In this document: piece after piece, positions 34,308 to 45,541 of the stretch
Layout of the letters: the number at the start of each line of letters is the position of its first letter
How positions within the stretch are numbered: the first letter of the stretch is position 1
Assembly: GCA_030737835.1 (NCBI GenBank)
Contig: JAUJYN010000012.1
Span: forward strand, 5,327,731 to 5,391,730
Direction of reading: 5' to 3'
From: Acorus gramineus
Taxonomy: Eukaryota > Streptophyta > Magnoliopsida > Acorales > Acoraceae
Length of the DNA: 64,000 nucleotides
Notes under the pieces: generated by a model
What the model was told of the DNA's origin: nothing
The model's input: the letters and a program-made list of their open reading frames with translations, nothing else
The model's database searches: none
Program-made: the position numbers and the translations under genes

Positions 34308-34939
34308 GGAGTGGGATGATCAAGTGAGTGTAATATGTGGAATTCAAGGATCCTTTATTGTGTAAAAGATTTTAAACCCCTCTATTTATAGTAAAAATGA
34401 TGCAAGGAAATTACCTCTGGACAATAGATCAATTTAGGTAATAGGGTAGTTGATTAGACTCTCCATTAAATCTTTGTTTTCTAAAACTTAGTCCAAGAGG
34501 GGGACGGCTACTTAGATTGAGCTGTCGGGCTCGGGCGGCTGGGTTTAACAACCCGCCTTGCATCATGACCTGTCATACGTTCCATCTTTGACAAACGGTG
34601 GAATAGGGCAGTCACTTGGATTGAGCCATCAAAGATAGGCGGCTAAGAGAAACAAACCGCCTAAATGATTAGCATTTAATGTCAACTTTATGTCCCATCT
34701 AAGGGAAGCGGTTGGGGAACAGCATGTTCAATTGAGCCGTCAGGGAGGGGCAGCTGGTTTGAAGTAGCCGCCTAGGTTCTGGCCTCTTAATTTTTCTAAG
34801 TGTTCGGCCAGGTCTTCTTTCTTCTTTGCTCCCTCTAATTTCCTTATGTAGTTTCTTATATGGTCCAAAAGTGGATCATTTTGAATATTACTTGAGATAA
34901 CTTTCTTTTTTTTGGACGGTCAAAATTGGAGTATTTACA
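33761..34939. mobile_element. Putative solo LTR splitting the minisatellite
   Basis: The block starts TGTCAATATTGG and ends GAGTATTTACA, giving TG...CA ends. The flanks AGAAT (33756-33760) and ATAAT (34940-34944) match at four of five bases. It separates two parts of one minisatellite, which shows insertion. A minus-strand TATA box (actataaatagagggg, near 34390) suggests the LTR points leftward. It contains a CT microsatellite (34266-34304) and repeated tgagccgtc...ggcggct motifs (about 34515-34770). No coding region. Confidence 0.6.
34266..34304. repeat. (CT)n microsatellite
   Basis: About 19 uninterrupted CT dinucleotides inside the putative solo LTR. Confidence 0.93.
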
Positions 34940-34944
34940 ATAAT

Positions 34945-35190
34945 GTAGTCCTTCACGAAATTCCCTCAAAAGGCACTTCAATATGAGGATGCTTGAGAAG
35001 AGATAGTTTTGCAAGAAGCTACCTAAAAAAAAATACTTCGATATAAGGATGTTTGAGAATGAGCTACTGTAGGAAGCTACCTAAACAGTTACTATGATAC
35101 GAGGATGCTTGAGAATGCACTCTTAAAAGAAGCTATCTAAAAAGGTACTTTGATATGAGTATGCCTGAGAACGCACTCCCATCAGGAATG
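34945..35190 (+). repeat. ~60-bp minisatellite, right block
   Basis: Four further units of the same repeat as at 33590 (for example aagaagctatctaaaaaggtactttgatatgagtatgcctgag). Confidence 0.7.
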
Positions 35191-35440
35191 ATTCCCCACA
35201 TGACTGGGGCGGACTAGTACTATCATTTGACAAGGGGTAATTCCCTGCGTCACCAGAGAATACCATTTTACAAGGAGTGGTGCCCTGCGCAACCCGGTGA
35301 AAATCTGTGCTTTCATTTGACTTGAGGCGGTGTTCCACATGACCTGATGAAAATCGGTGCGACCATTTGACACAAGATGGTACCCCATGCAAACTGGTGC
35401 TAAAGTATGATATGAGGAGCTAGTGATTGCTCCATGCAAC
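35191..35440 (+). repeat. Second minisatellite, ~58-bp unit
   Basis: Four to five imperfect units built on catttgacaaggggtggttccctgcgcaacctggtgaaaatcggtgc; an isolated partial unit recurs at about 35580. It directly follows the first minisatellite, and both probably belong to one decayed element. Confidence 0.7.
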
Positions 35441-36168
35441 TTAGAACGGACAATTGCTACATTGTATTTTTTTTTAAGAATGATGTTTCATAGGATTTGA
35501 TCCCTTGACATCTTTCACAAAGGTGAGAGATTTTTACCGATTTAACCAAAACTCGATTCGTAATTGCTATACTTTATTAAGAGGGGTTGGTGCCCTGCGC
35601 ATGAAGAAGCATAGACTTAGGTGCGTCCACCACCAAGCACTAACCCAAGATACATCAATGCAGAATAAGGAAGCTTACTAGAAGAATTTGTCTAATGTAG
35701 TGGACTTCAGGAGTCTTTTGGCCAAGGCTGTACAAAATTCGGGCTTTATGGATGGGTTGGTCCCAGTGCAAGGCAGACTCCTATGATTGTACAAATACAC
35801 ACTCATATTTGTAAAATATCAATTGAGTTCGGTTATGAAGTGTGAACTTTTAATAGCCCCTGATCGTAGACTTGCTTACTGTTAGGCTTCATGATCATGA
35901 AGTGGATGATCCAAGTATTCGAAAGACTCCCTGTATGCACACTCCAAAAGGCCTTAATTTTGACTCTCCTTTGGGAGTTTGGACACACTGCTCTATGGGT
36001 TTTCCATCACAGGAAGTGTAGCCATCCTGATCTTCATAAAAAAAACATCGAGATCTCACAAAGATTAGGAGTGCAGTTGGAATGGTTTGAACTATTTTAT
36101 TCCTTCTTTTCTCAATGCTCTTTCTAACAAAGGACCTGGGAGGATGGACTTCTCCAATGAGGGGATTC
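35441..36168. other. Intergenic, nothing firm
   Basis: No domain-bearing ORF. Opposite-strand frames overlap at 35891-36260 and neither is convincing. Confidence 0.3.
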
Positions 36169-36238
36169 CTTTTCCATAGATTTAGTCTCACATCGCCTAA
36201 TAAGAATAGATAGTCTGTGCTTGTATATGAGTATAACT
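36169..36238 (+). repeat. LTR-like repeat copy A, left piece
   Basis: Starts tttagtctcacatcgcctaata, a sequence typical of plant LTR promoters. It continues at 39477-39575 beyond the inserted solo LTR. The whole resembles copy B at 39739-39900. Confidence 0.55.
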
Positions 36239-37281
36239 TGTCACGCCCCAGGGCGGCCAACCCAGGGACGCGGCAAATGTATATATATCAAATCAGAAGC
36301 CTACACAGGAGGTCAATAATATATATCATACACAGACAACTAGAATGACACACATGCAACAAAAGGGCTGACATGATATATACACCAAATGCGGAAGCAA
36401 AAGACTGAATCTGTGAATAAACATTCTACAGACTCGATACACAATCATACGTCCTGTGAGAGCCAATATACACAATATACAACTGAACATATACCAACAC
36501 GTGTCAAGCACGGAAATAAAATACATACAGCCAAGGAAAGGGATGCTGACAGCCTCTGGTACTCGCGGACGTAGCGCTGCTCCGCTACTGAAGAAATCCC
36601 TCGGAAAGCTCCAACCGCTGCTCCGGCTCCAGCTCAGGCTCAGCGACCACTGGGGAAAAACATGTGCGAGGGGGTGAGCCACACGCTCAGTGAACAGCAC
36701 AACCCACGCATCACAGACAATATTTACCAATATTCCATTATTTTATCCAGCCATCAATACATAACAACATAATCCAGTGGTTCGTACTTCGCCGAGCCAC
36801 CACACCCTCACCCTCACCCATCAATGGGTGACATAGGCTATTGGGACTGATAATCATCCATTCACAAATCCAGCAGGTCGCTCATCGCCAACCCACTACA
36901 CCCTCACCCTCACCCTACCACGGGTGACATAGGATTTTGGGACTGACTAGGCTGTTGGTCACCCTTGGTCCACCGATAGTCTCTCCCTCCACTCCGTAGG
37001 CCGCCTGGTCTACTCCCACATTCAGCACAGTCCGTAACCAAATCAGGAGGTGCCTACTAATGGGAGCCCTCTGTCAGGAAGGCCCTGTCTAACGCTGGGG
37101 GATAGCCTCTACCGAATCCAACGCAGGGAACAGAACAGCCTATCCATACGCATATGATCCACTCGGATCCGCCGACTACATATCATCACAACTCAAATGT
37201 CATGAATTCCTCTGAATTCAACCAGGTGCATCATCAAGATGCGGGAACATGTACAAAAATCAGTAAGGCTGGAATATCATT

Positions 37282-37592
37282 TGGGGAAAGAAACTCGGAA
37301 GGGCGGCGTGAGTTCCCGTTATAGGATACCCCGACAACCAAACAAGGAACACGGAGTACCCTAACCCGGGTCTCACCGCTGTCCTTGCAAGGCCCCTCCC
37401 CTATAATATCTACCACCTATACTAATAATTATACCAATCATACAATCATTACATATAATATTATTGGGACTAGAACCTTGGGAGGGCAGCCCGAGGTCCC
37501 GATACAGGACATCCCGACAACCAAACAAGGAACACGGAGTACCCTAACACGGGTCTCAGCGTTGACCTCGCAAGGCTCCTCCCTATAATATT
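37282..37592 (+). repeat. Direct repeat of ~125 bp inside the LTR
   Basis: Two units (about 37282-37410 and 37465-37592) share gacaaccaaacaaggaacac and ggagtaccctaac.cgggtctca. The same pair is present in copy 2 of the LTR (about 63176-63490). Confidence 0.8.
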
Positions 37593-38025
37593 ATCCTAAG
37601 GCATGCGATCTAACAGATACCAGCATTTAATTTAATAATTAAACTAGTAGGACGCATGCATAGGCCGGGGTTTCCTAGCATGAAAACCAGGGGACATGCT
37701 GCATGGCTCATACGCATATCCTATGGGTGCAAGTCCCTAACATAAAAGCCTAGGGTAGCATGCATTCTACACATCATTCACACAAGCATGGATTACATAT
37801 TATTTGCAGGTAATATTTATCCATGTCGCCCCAGGAGAGGTCGGTATACGCCCAAGTGCGTATAACACCTCTCTACTGGGTTGGATTGTCCCACTCACCA
37901 GTATCGGAGTCGTCGCGCGACCGTCCGTCTAGATCTGCAAGACAGACAATCAATATGGTGAGTTAAATCCATAAATACTACAAAATACATAAACCCACAA
38001 TTAAACTCCCAACACTCGGGCAAAC

Positions 38026-38850
38026 GTGCATACGACCCGCACGCACGCTAGCCCGAGCACTCCGACAACCCCCCGCACGGCCGGCCACCACCCGCACGGC
38101 CACCCGACCACCCGGACGCGCCGCCGCGCCTCAGCCCGCGCACTCCGCGCACCGCCTGGGGCTCCGCGCGTCCACCGAGCCCAGCCGCGGCAGCCCGCAC
38201 GCGCCCCGCACGCCGTGCGCAGGCCCGCGAGCACCCCGCACGCCCCCGCGCGCGGCGCCTCGCCCCCGCGCACCCGTCCCTTCCTTGCCGCGACCTGCGC
38301 ACGCCTCGCGCACGCCTCCTCGCCCCGCACGCACCCCGCGCGCACCTCCGCCGCCTCGCCGCGCCTCGCGCGCACCACCACGGCCTCGCCGCACCCCGCG
38401 CGCACCACCACGGCCTCGCCGCACCCTCCGCGCGCACCACCACGGCCTCGCCGCGCCTCCGCGCGCACCCCAGCACCTCGGCCAGTACCTCGCGCGTCCA
38501 GCACCTCCGCCAGCACCTCCGCGCGCGCCCAGCACCCGTGCGCTCCGCCCAGCACCTCGGCCAGCACCTCTGCGCGCGCCTAGCACCCGTGCGCTCCGCC
38601 CCACGCACCAGACCCGCGCACACTCCGCGCACACGCCGCGCGCACGCACGCGCGCATGCCCGCGCGCGCCCGGCCTGCGCGCTGCCTGGCCGCTGCCGCT
38701 GCTCCCTGCTGCCCGGGACAGTGCCCCAGCCTGCCGAGCACCTCCAACCACCCCTCCCACTGCCCCGACCACCTCCAACCACCTCCGACCACCCTCCGAC
38801 GACCCCCACTGCCACCAACCACCTCCCAAACACAAAACCCTCCCCTAGCA
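38026..38850. repeat. GC-rich, CpG-rich core with degenerate repeats
   Basis: About 0.8 kb of extreme GC content, with recurring units such as cgcgcgcaccaccacggcctcgc (38385-38465) and cagcacctcggccagcacctc (38470-38590). All six frames stay open for long stretches because stop codons are rare at this composition, so the open frames are not genes. The start of the same core is visible at the end of the window (63925-64000). Confidence 0.8.
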
Positions 38851-39476
38851 ATCATCTAGACAAGAAATAAGAGGGAAAGGAGGCTTACCGAGGGGAGGAA
38901 GAGGCGTCCGGTGGATCTCCACGCGCCGAAACCCTTCCCAAAGGCTCTCTTACGCCCCGATCTATCACGGCCCTCGATTTGGCTCGAAACAGAGGAGAGA
39001 GAGGGGAGGTCGGGGAGGCTAGAGTCGTCGGAATCGGGATTTGAAGGCACCGGGGCGTAGATCGGGATCCGATCTACACTTCCCGTGCTTTAGGTTTTCG
39101 ATTTTGAGGGGTCTAGGGGGGTTGAAAGGAAGAAAAACGGAGAGGGGAGAGAGAGATCTTGACGAGGAAGACAATGAATAGTAAATAGATATTTTTTTGA
39201 TTCCTTTTAAGTAGAGCGCGACTTAAAAACCCGGATACGCCCCAGAACTGGAAAATTTTTGCAAACGATGCCAGAATTCGATGAAACTTTCATGAGAGGT
39301 CTAAAATGGCGCCAGGACACCAAATATGCAGTCAGATTTCCAATCGGAGTCCTCTAGCTCAGACGATAGCTAACAGTCTGAAATTATGCGGTTCCGACCA
39401 AAAACCCTAAAAATGTTTAAAACTGCCAGGACGCTCTAACGGTTACCAGCAGGCTAAAAGTGACACAAATATAACA

Positions 39477-39575
39477 TAACTATTACACACCAAATCATAT
39501 TTTATAGACGTGAGCCCATTAAAAGATAAAACATACATCTTGTTGTGTGGGCTTGGACACTATGACTGATACCAA
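39477..39575 (+). repeat. LTR-like repeat copy A, right piece
   Basis: Continuation of the piece at 36169-36238. After removing the solo LTR the joined sequence parallels copy B: taaaagataaaacatacatc and ttgttgtgtgggcttggac correspond to agggacaaaacagacaatatc and ttgttatgtaagcttggaac. Confidence 0.5.
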
Positions 39576-39738
39576 AGCCTATCCATTACACAATGGTGAA
39601 TAAGAATGTGCGGCCCATTAGGAGGGATGATTGTGACGCATGATCTGTTGATTGGGAGATGGGCAAGGATAGACAAGAGGCCCACAATCCTAAAGGCCCA
39701 TGGATTGGATAAGAGTGAGATGAGCCCCCACACTATGG

Positions 39739-39900
39739 GTTTAGTCTCACATCGTCTAATAGAGGAAGATAGTTTGCTTATATGTTAGCATAACTCTTAT
39801 AAACCAAGATGCATTTTAAAGTTGTGATCTCACTCAGGGACAAAACAGACAATATCTTGTTATGTAAGCTTGGAACATTATGCCTATCTTAGTTATTCTT
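39739..39900 (+). repeat. LTR-like repeat copy B
   Basis: Starts tttagtctcacatcgtctaata and parallels copy A through to cttgttatgtaagcttgg. The two copies in the same orientation about 160 bp apart (A end to B start) look like LTRs of a very small retroelement. Primer site and duplication are not clear. Confidence 0.5.
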
Positions 39901-41280
39901 GCTGGAGTATATGAAGGCCGAAGAAGCAACCTGACTATAGTGGCAGTTGATAAAGTACTGCTGAGATCAATAAGATTGTTACAAACTGAGTTTTATTAGC
40001 GAGGGTGTGATAGGTTCCAGAGTTTGTCAATGGCATGTGTGCCTTGTGCTGCTGTGTGAACCTCTTCAGGAGTGCATTACTTGGGCTTCGGTAATACTTC
40101 TTATTGGGTACTGGCATGAAGGATTGGTAGAAGGTGTGCCATCTCGAAGTGAGTTTCCACAGTGTTACCATGACATATCACCCCTTTGGACAGAAGTTTC
40201 TTTCCTAAAGTCCACAAACTTGTTCTGCATCTTGTAATTAGGACGTTGATAAATACATGTTTTGTTGGAATGGACTAATGCATCCTTAAATTACATCACT
40301 CTTTCATTACGGCGTTTACTTTTAATGAACCATAACTTGTCACATAGAATAACATTTGGATCCATCTAGGACTTTAATTGGAATAGAAGGTCCACCATTT
40401 TTGTTATTCTTATCTGAGTAATTTTTGAGGCACCTATACACCTTAAAAATGATGATAAATTCCCCTCCACAATAGCATTCACAGAAAAAATACAACGAAG
40501 ATTTCAAAATTTGATTTTCAAACCTAAAAAACTGTCAAAAGTATTGACAAATTCATCCAGATTGTTAAATTTTAAGAAATTTTTCTAAAATATTGATTTC
40601 TCACCCAAGTGAAAATTGCAACTAACACCTAAACAACTGATTATTAATAAAAAGAACTGTGTTAAATTTGACTTTTTTAAAAAAAATGTTTATGTCCACT
40701 ACATATCATATAAATATATAAACTTATTTCAAGTAAACACTTTTTTATATTACGATGTAAGCAATGATGTATGGGGTTAGATCACCGGCATTAAATTTGA
40801 ACATCAAATCAATGGGTTTACTTCTACAAATTTTACATTACTTATAAAAGTCATCCATATAATAATTAATTTAATGGACTGGCTAATCTCTATGCAAATG
40901 ATAAACAACAAAATGCACGCTTCGGATGAGGTCTGAGGTTTTTAGTTTTTATTAACAGTTGGAAGTTTTTTTTATATATAAAAAATGATAAAATAGGTAT
41001 GATGTTGTGCAAAGTCAAACTCAAGGTAAAACGTTACAATTGGGATACCTGGCAAGATTGAAGGTAAGGTTATATTGAGAAGTATAAATCTAATGTGATA
41101 CGTGCACAATGAAAACAAAATTCAATTCCTTGTACAGTAAATTTAGTTGAAAATTAAAATTTTTTATACTACATCAATCTCCATCACATATCTAATATTT
41201 TTCCATTCAACTGATTCTAGACGTAGTTTCCTGACTATTAACATTCATAAATTTACAAGAAGTCCATTCAACTGGGATAA
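39901..41280. other. Intergenic, nothing recognised
   Basis: AT-rich sequence without domain-bearing ORFs or clear repeats. Confidence 0.3.
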
Positions 41281-41546
41281 TGTTACGTCCAACTTCAATT
41301 CCAGTCTCAATTCCAGTCTACACGTGTTTCGAAATTTTTGAAAATAATATATCTCATTTAATGAGGTACATGTTTTTGTAAAAAATGAAGCACATACTCC
41401 AATAAATTGCATGGATGCATTTATAGAAAATGTAAAAAAAAAATTTTCAGAGCATATGCCTTGTTAACGTAAACATATACGTCATTAATTTTCTACCGAC
41501 ACATATAGAACTGAAATTGAGGCTGAAAATAGATCTAGGCGTAACA
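41281..41546. repeat. TIR repeat family (TGTTACGtCC), copy 1
   Basis: 266 bp with terminal inverted repeats of about 30 bp: TGTTACGTCCAACTTCAATT at the left, and TGTTACGCCTAGATCTATTT inward from the right. A second complete copy lies at 61301-61564. No transposase; target duplication unclear. Probable MITE. Confidence 0.65.
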
Positions 41547-41971
41547 ACGCCCAAATGATGCAATTTCCCCAACAATTTACTTTTGTCTAATATGTTCTAG
41601 ATGCAATTTCCCCGTCAAGTAACAACAACGTGTGTTTTGATTTAATTTTTTTCCACCTTGTTTTTGGTAGTTAGATTCATTTTCAAATTTTGAATTAGAC
41701 ACTTGGAGGGAAGCATGACTCTTGTGGCATGGTGTGGAATACCTAGGAAACAAATTAAATTAACATGCAAGGAACACAGATTGTGCGATATTGAGATGCA
41801 AGACTTACATGTACAGTGGAGACTGAAAAGGACTATTTTGCTAATATGCCCTTCCAACTGTCCTGATCATTAATGTTGTAATATGAAATCATTAATCTTA
41901 ACCCTGGATCATGTATAAGTTCATCTAAATTGAAATCAACACGAGCCTTTTCGAAGGGGTTTCATCTTTTG

Positions 41972-42817
41972 CAGGGGCGGACATACGAGTTGGCTGGGCC
42001 AGATTTTGTAATTTTTTTTTTTATATTTGATGATACATGTTATGATATTTTGATATTTATATTTTATTTTATATAAATTGCATTTTATACATAAAATATA
42101 TTTCTAACAAACTAGATATCAACCTAATAAATTAATAACAAATCAAATAATTTCATAATAAACTGGATCTCAACCTAACAAACCAAATCAAACTCTGGCC
42201 AGTTTGGAAACGGGTTTAGGCAGTTTTTGAGTTTGCAGGAAACTGTTTTTCCAAAATGCGTTTTCAAACAAAAAAAAAAATAGGGTCAAAAGCTGCATAC
42301 ATTTTTTTGGTGAAAAAGTGTATAAAACCTGAGTTTTTCAGGAACTATGGATAGACAACTTCTTGCAAAGTCAGAGTTAAACCCAGCTTTTGCCTAAAAT
42401 CAGTTTTGCAATCGTGCAACCAAATGCAGCCTAATTTTATTATAAATTTTAACGATTCTAAATTTTAAAATTCAAACATTATCTTAAGATTATTGTCAAT
42501 TGAACAATAAAGAAAATTTATATTCATAAAACAACTCTTCTTATTTTTCTAGCAACTCTCCCTATTTTTCTATCAATTCTTACAAAATCAAAATACTCAA
42601 CTTTAATTACATTTTTTTTCCCTTTTCTTCATATGTATATGTCTTTTGAATATCACATTATTTGATATATAAATAATTACATCAAATATAAGAACAAAAA
42701 ACTTCCATATAAATATTTAATATAGGCTATTAAATATAAGAACAAAAATTTTTCTATATAAATATTTAATATAGGCTATGTAGCCCACCCCAAAATATTG
42801 TCCTGGATCTGCCCCTG
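41972..42817. mobile_element. hAT MITE (CAGGGGCGGA ends), copy 1
   Basis: The termini are CAGGGGCGGACATACGAG and, inward from the right, CAGGGGCAGATCCAGGAC. A perfect 8-bp duplication ATCTTTTG flanks it (41964-41971 and 42818-42825). The 846-bp interior is AT-rich and non-coding. The termini match the group of hAT elements that encode DUF4371 transposases. Confidence 0.87.
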
Positions 42818-42825
42818 ATCTTTTG

Positions 42826-43650
42826 AACAATATCATTAGTACGTGGCACCATGATAATTGCGCTATTTGAAGTTGAAGATGAAATCCTTTTAGAAAATTT
42901 TTTCATACATGTGTTTTTATCAGCGATCAATGTTATAAAAGTTTGGGATCGAAAAAGTGAAGATAATGAAGCCATTATACATACACGAACACAATATGTC
43001 TTATAAAAGTATATGATTAATTGATAATTGATAAATATGCCATTCAATAGTTAAAAAGAAAATTCATGTCAAAGTAGGAAGTTTAAAAAGAAATAATTAT
43101 TTTAGTCTGATTGTGAATGGTTGTCGGTTCATATATTAAAATGAGGAAAATCTGAAAATTTTCAAGTGGATATATTGACCTAGAAAAATATTGGAGAGAG
43201 ATAGATTAAAAAATAATAATAAAAGTTTAAAATACACAACAAGAACACTTAGCATAAAACAAACTTTAAAATGATGAAATGTTGATGCCACTTTTTTCTT
43301 AAAAGTATTCTAACCTGATTGTGAATGGCTGTCGGTTGGTAGATTAAACTATGTTTAATCCTCTTTTTTCTTTTTTCAACTCTACAGAACATCTTTTAAG
43401 CGTTTTCCCCTTATTTGAAAGCACGTATTCTTATTTGAAAGTACAACTGTGCTTCCATCACAAATTATCATGGCATTTTCTTTAAGTTACCACACTTTAA
43501 AAAACCACAAGTTGATGTAAGTAAAGCATTAGAAACTAATTAATATAACCAAGTTGATCAGGTCTTAACAAACATTTAAGATATTAAAAGGAAAGCTCAC
43601 ATAATTGGTTAATATTTAGTATTAATCATATGATTATTGACTCTGTCAAT
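42826..43650. other. Intergenic, nothing recognised
   Basis: AT-rich with a repeated phrase gattgtgaatgg(t/c)tgtcggtt near 43110 and 43317. No gene. Confidence 0.3.
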
Positions 43651-43653
43651 TAA

Positions 43654-45538
43654 GGGGCCGTTTGGTTCAGCAGAAAGCTGATTTTAAGTCCTGATTCATA
43701 AGTGCAGATTATATAAGTTCTGATAAGTTTTAATCAGTTCAGAAGAAAAAAGTGTTTGGTTCAGCGGAAATTATAAGCACTTATGAAAATAAGTGTGTTT
43801 GGTTCAGTACTAAAGAGTAGAGCTTATGCTAAGGGTGTTTTGGTCTATTTAATAAGTGCTGAATGTAATTTGATGTTTGATTGAAAACTTGATTATTTTC
43901 TTATTTTTGCACATGGACACATGCAAGAAACTTTCCATGAATCACCATCCAAATATCATATAGTCACCATGCTTGCAAATGAAAATACTATAGGCAACAT
44001 CAAAGAACAAGATCAAGTAAAAGTTGCCAATACTATATTATGCTGGACAACTCATGGGAAAGTTTTTCAAAAAAACAAGCGCCTTAGATTTCCAAAGTCA
44101 TCTTCATCTTCATCACCATCAGCATCTAAACCTTCCAACTACCAAAAAAAAAAAAATCATCATCAATAAAACTATATACAATCCTATAAAAAAAATATCA
44201 AGTTAATAAAAAAAAACAAACCAAAAAATCTAACACAACAAAATTTGACCCATTGTCCAAATCAAAATCTTGCCTTCCTACCAACAAAATAAATCAACTC
44301 TCATCATTAGAAAATATTTACCAGTTGCAATTTAACCAATCACACTTCTACAAACTGAGAAATTTACCTCCAATTGACAAAGCCCTAAAACCCTAAAGCC
44401 AACTCTAAAAAATCCCACTTTTCCTCTATATTGCAATTTAAAGAAACCCAATCAAGCCAACAACTTCAAAATCCTCATAAACCCTAAATCCCAACTCCAT
44501 AGAATCAAACAAACAAACAAACAAATAAAATTACCTCCTCATCATCATCATCATCATCCTCCTCCTCTTCTCCATCTTCATCCCGTTCGCTCCTCTTCTT
44601 CTTCTTCTTTGAATATCCATATTCCTTCGCCTCCTCCTCCTCACAATACTCCTTCAATTCCTTTATATCCAAAAACCCATCTTCAACTCCTCCTTCCCCA
44701 CCTGTTTTTCTCTCCTCCTCCTCCTCCTCCTCCTCCTCCTCCTCTTCCTCATCATCTTCTTCTCCTCCTTCATCTTCATCATCTTCACTTTCTTCTTCAT
44801 CATCGTCTCCTTCTTCTTCACTCATCGGTTCAAAACCCTCCTTTTCCTCCACCAAGGCCTCGTCTTCCGCGCCCTCCGCCTCTTTTTTCACGGCGGGGAC
44901 ACCCAAGACCTCCTCCGGGCTGCTCCGCTCTAATCGGCCGATCTCGCGACGGAGGGTCGGTATCAGAGTCTTCGACTGGAGTTCAATCTGGTGCCATATC
45001 TGCTCCGCGTCGAAGTCCTTGCTTACGAGGAGCCGTTCGAGCGGGGTCTTTGGACAGAACGGGATGAGAGACGAGAACAGGTGCTCCGCCGCCGCCCGAC
45101 ACGACCTCGACAGCTCCTCCGACGGCGACAGCCATTGCGGCGGCTCCGTCGACCTCAGACGATCCAAAGCGTCCATGCCTTCGATGATTAGGTGTTTCGT
45201 TTGGTTCCTCTGTTAGGTGTTTCGTTTGGTTCAAAGAGGGAAATCGGGGAAGAAAATAGAAGGAGAGAGAGTGTCAATACACTGAAACATGGTTTATATA
45301 CCCTATGTCAATACCATGATTTAACAAGGGCAATATCGTCTTTTCATAGCCACATAAAATGTCTGAAAGCGTTTGCCGACTTAAAAAGTGGGTTCGATGG
45401 GGCTGAATTTTTTTTACTCAAAATGTCTGAAAGAGTCTCCTATTAAGTGCTTCTTTGTAGTCCAACCAAACAAGCTTAACACTTATTTTCAGCTTTAAGT
45501 TGAATAAGCACTGAAAATAAGTGCAACCAAACACCCCC
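43654..45538. mobile_element. PIF/Harbinger-like element carrying an MPP10 gene fragment
   Basis: The left end is GGGGCCGTTTGGTTCAGC and the right end, inward, is GGGGGTGTTTGGTTGCAC; both are flanked by TAA (43651-43653 and 45539-45541). Subterminal regions share aagtgc/gcactt motifs (ataagcacttatgaaaataagtg on the left, gcacttattttcagtgctta on the right). Inside lies a GC-rich minus-strand exon of a host gene plus the start of its intron, while no transposase is present. This is the structure of a Pack-type transposon. A 20-bp phrase ttaggtgtttcgtttggttc is duplicated at 45188 and 45213. Confidence 0.75.
44535..45176 (-). pseudogene. MPP10 (U3 snoRNP protein) first exon, captured copy
   Basis: The exon has 214 intact codons from ATG at 45176 to a donor GAG|GTAAT at 44535. 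The N-terminus resembles plant MPP10: RLRSTEPPQWLSPSEELSR, LFSSLIPFCPKTPLERLLV and FDAEQIWHQIELQSKTLIP. A long acidic tract of Glu and Asp (about residues 120-158) follows, then GFLDIKELKEYCEEEEAKEY, the short conserved block before the Mpp10 core, and a Lys/Arg stretch. MPP10 works in the nucleolar small-subunit processome with U3 snoRNA. The core and C-terminal domains (full proteins exceed 550 residues) are absent, and no continuing exon is present down to the transposon end at 43654. I read it as a transduplicated fragment; a neighbouring complete gene outside the window is assumed, not seen. Reading past the donor adds ILFVCLFV and a stop. Confidence 0.78.
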
Positions 45539-45541
45539 TAA

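Larger units (their letters stand above)
36239..39476 (+). mobile_element. 3.2-kb solo LTR (TGTCACGCCCC family), copy 1
   Basis: It begins TGTCACGCCCCAGG and ends TATAACA. It is flanked by a perfect 5-bp duplication TAACT (36234-36238 and 39477-39481). It has TG...CA ends, no coding region and no internal domain, so it reads as a solo LTR left after recombination. It contains two internal tandem repeats (paired units near 36779-36955 and 37282-37592) and a very GC-rich core at about 38026-38850. A second copy begins at 62132 with roughly 97 percent identity by eye. It is probably a Gypsy-type element; the superfamily cannot be proven without the coding region. Confidence 0.75.

Noticed and set aside
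35895-36260. 121-codon minus-strand ORF
   Set aside because: Overlaps an equally open plus-strand frame and the LTR boundary at 36239; no domain.
38001-38870. Long overlapping ORFs on both strands (up to 267 codons)
   Set aside because: All frames are open because of extreme GC content inside an LTR; products are Ala/Arg/Pro-rich low complexity without domains.
42190-42435. Possible Tourist MITE (ggccagtttggaaac ... caaccaaatgcagcc)
   Set aside because: Inverted ends match poorly and no TAA/TTA duplication is seen; it also lies within the hAT MITE, so at best a decayed remnant.
44380-44490. Telomere-like ccctaaa phrases
   Set aside because: Only a few scattered copies (ccctaaaaccctaaag), not a tandem array; common in plant leaders.
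44609-45234. Plus-strand ORFs opposite the MPP10 exon
   Set aside because: Proline/leucine/histidine runs arise from the complement of Glu/Asp codons; shadow frames.
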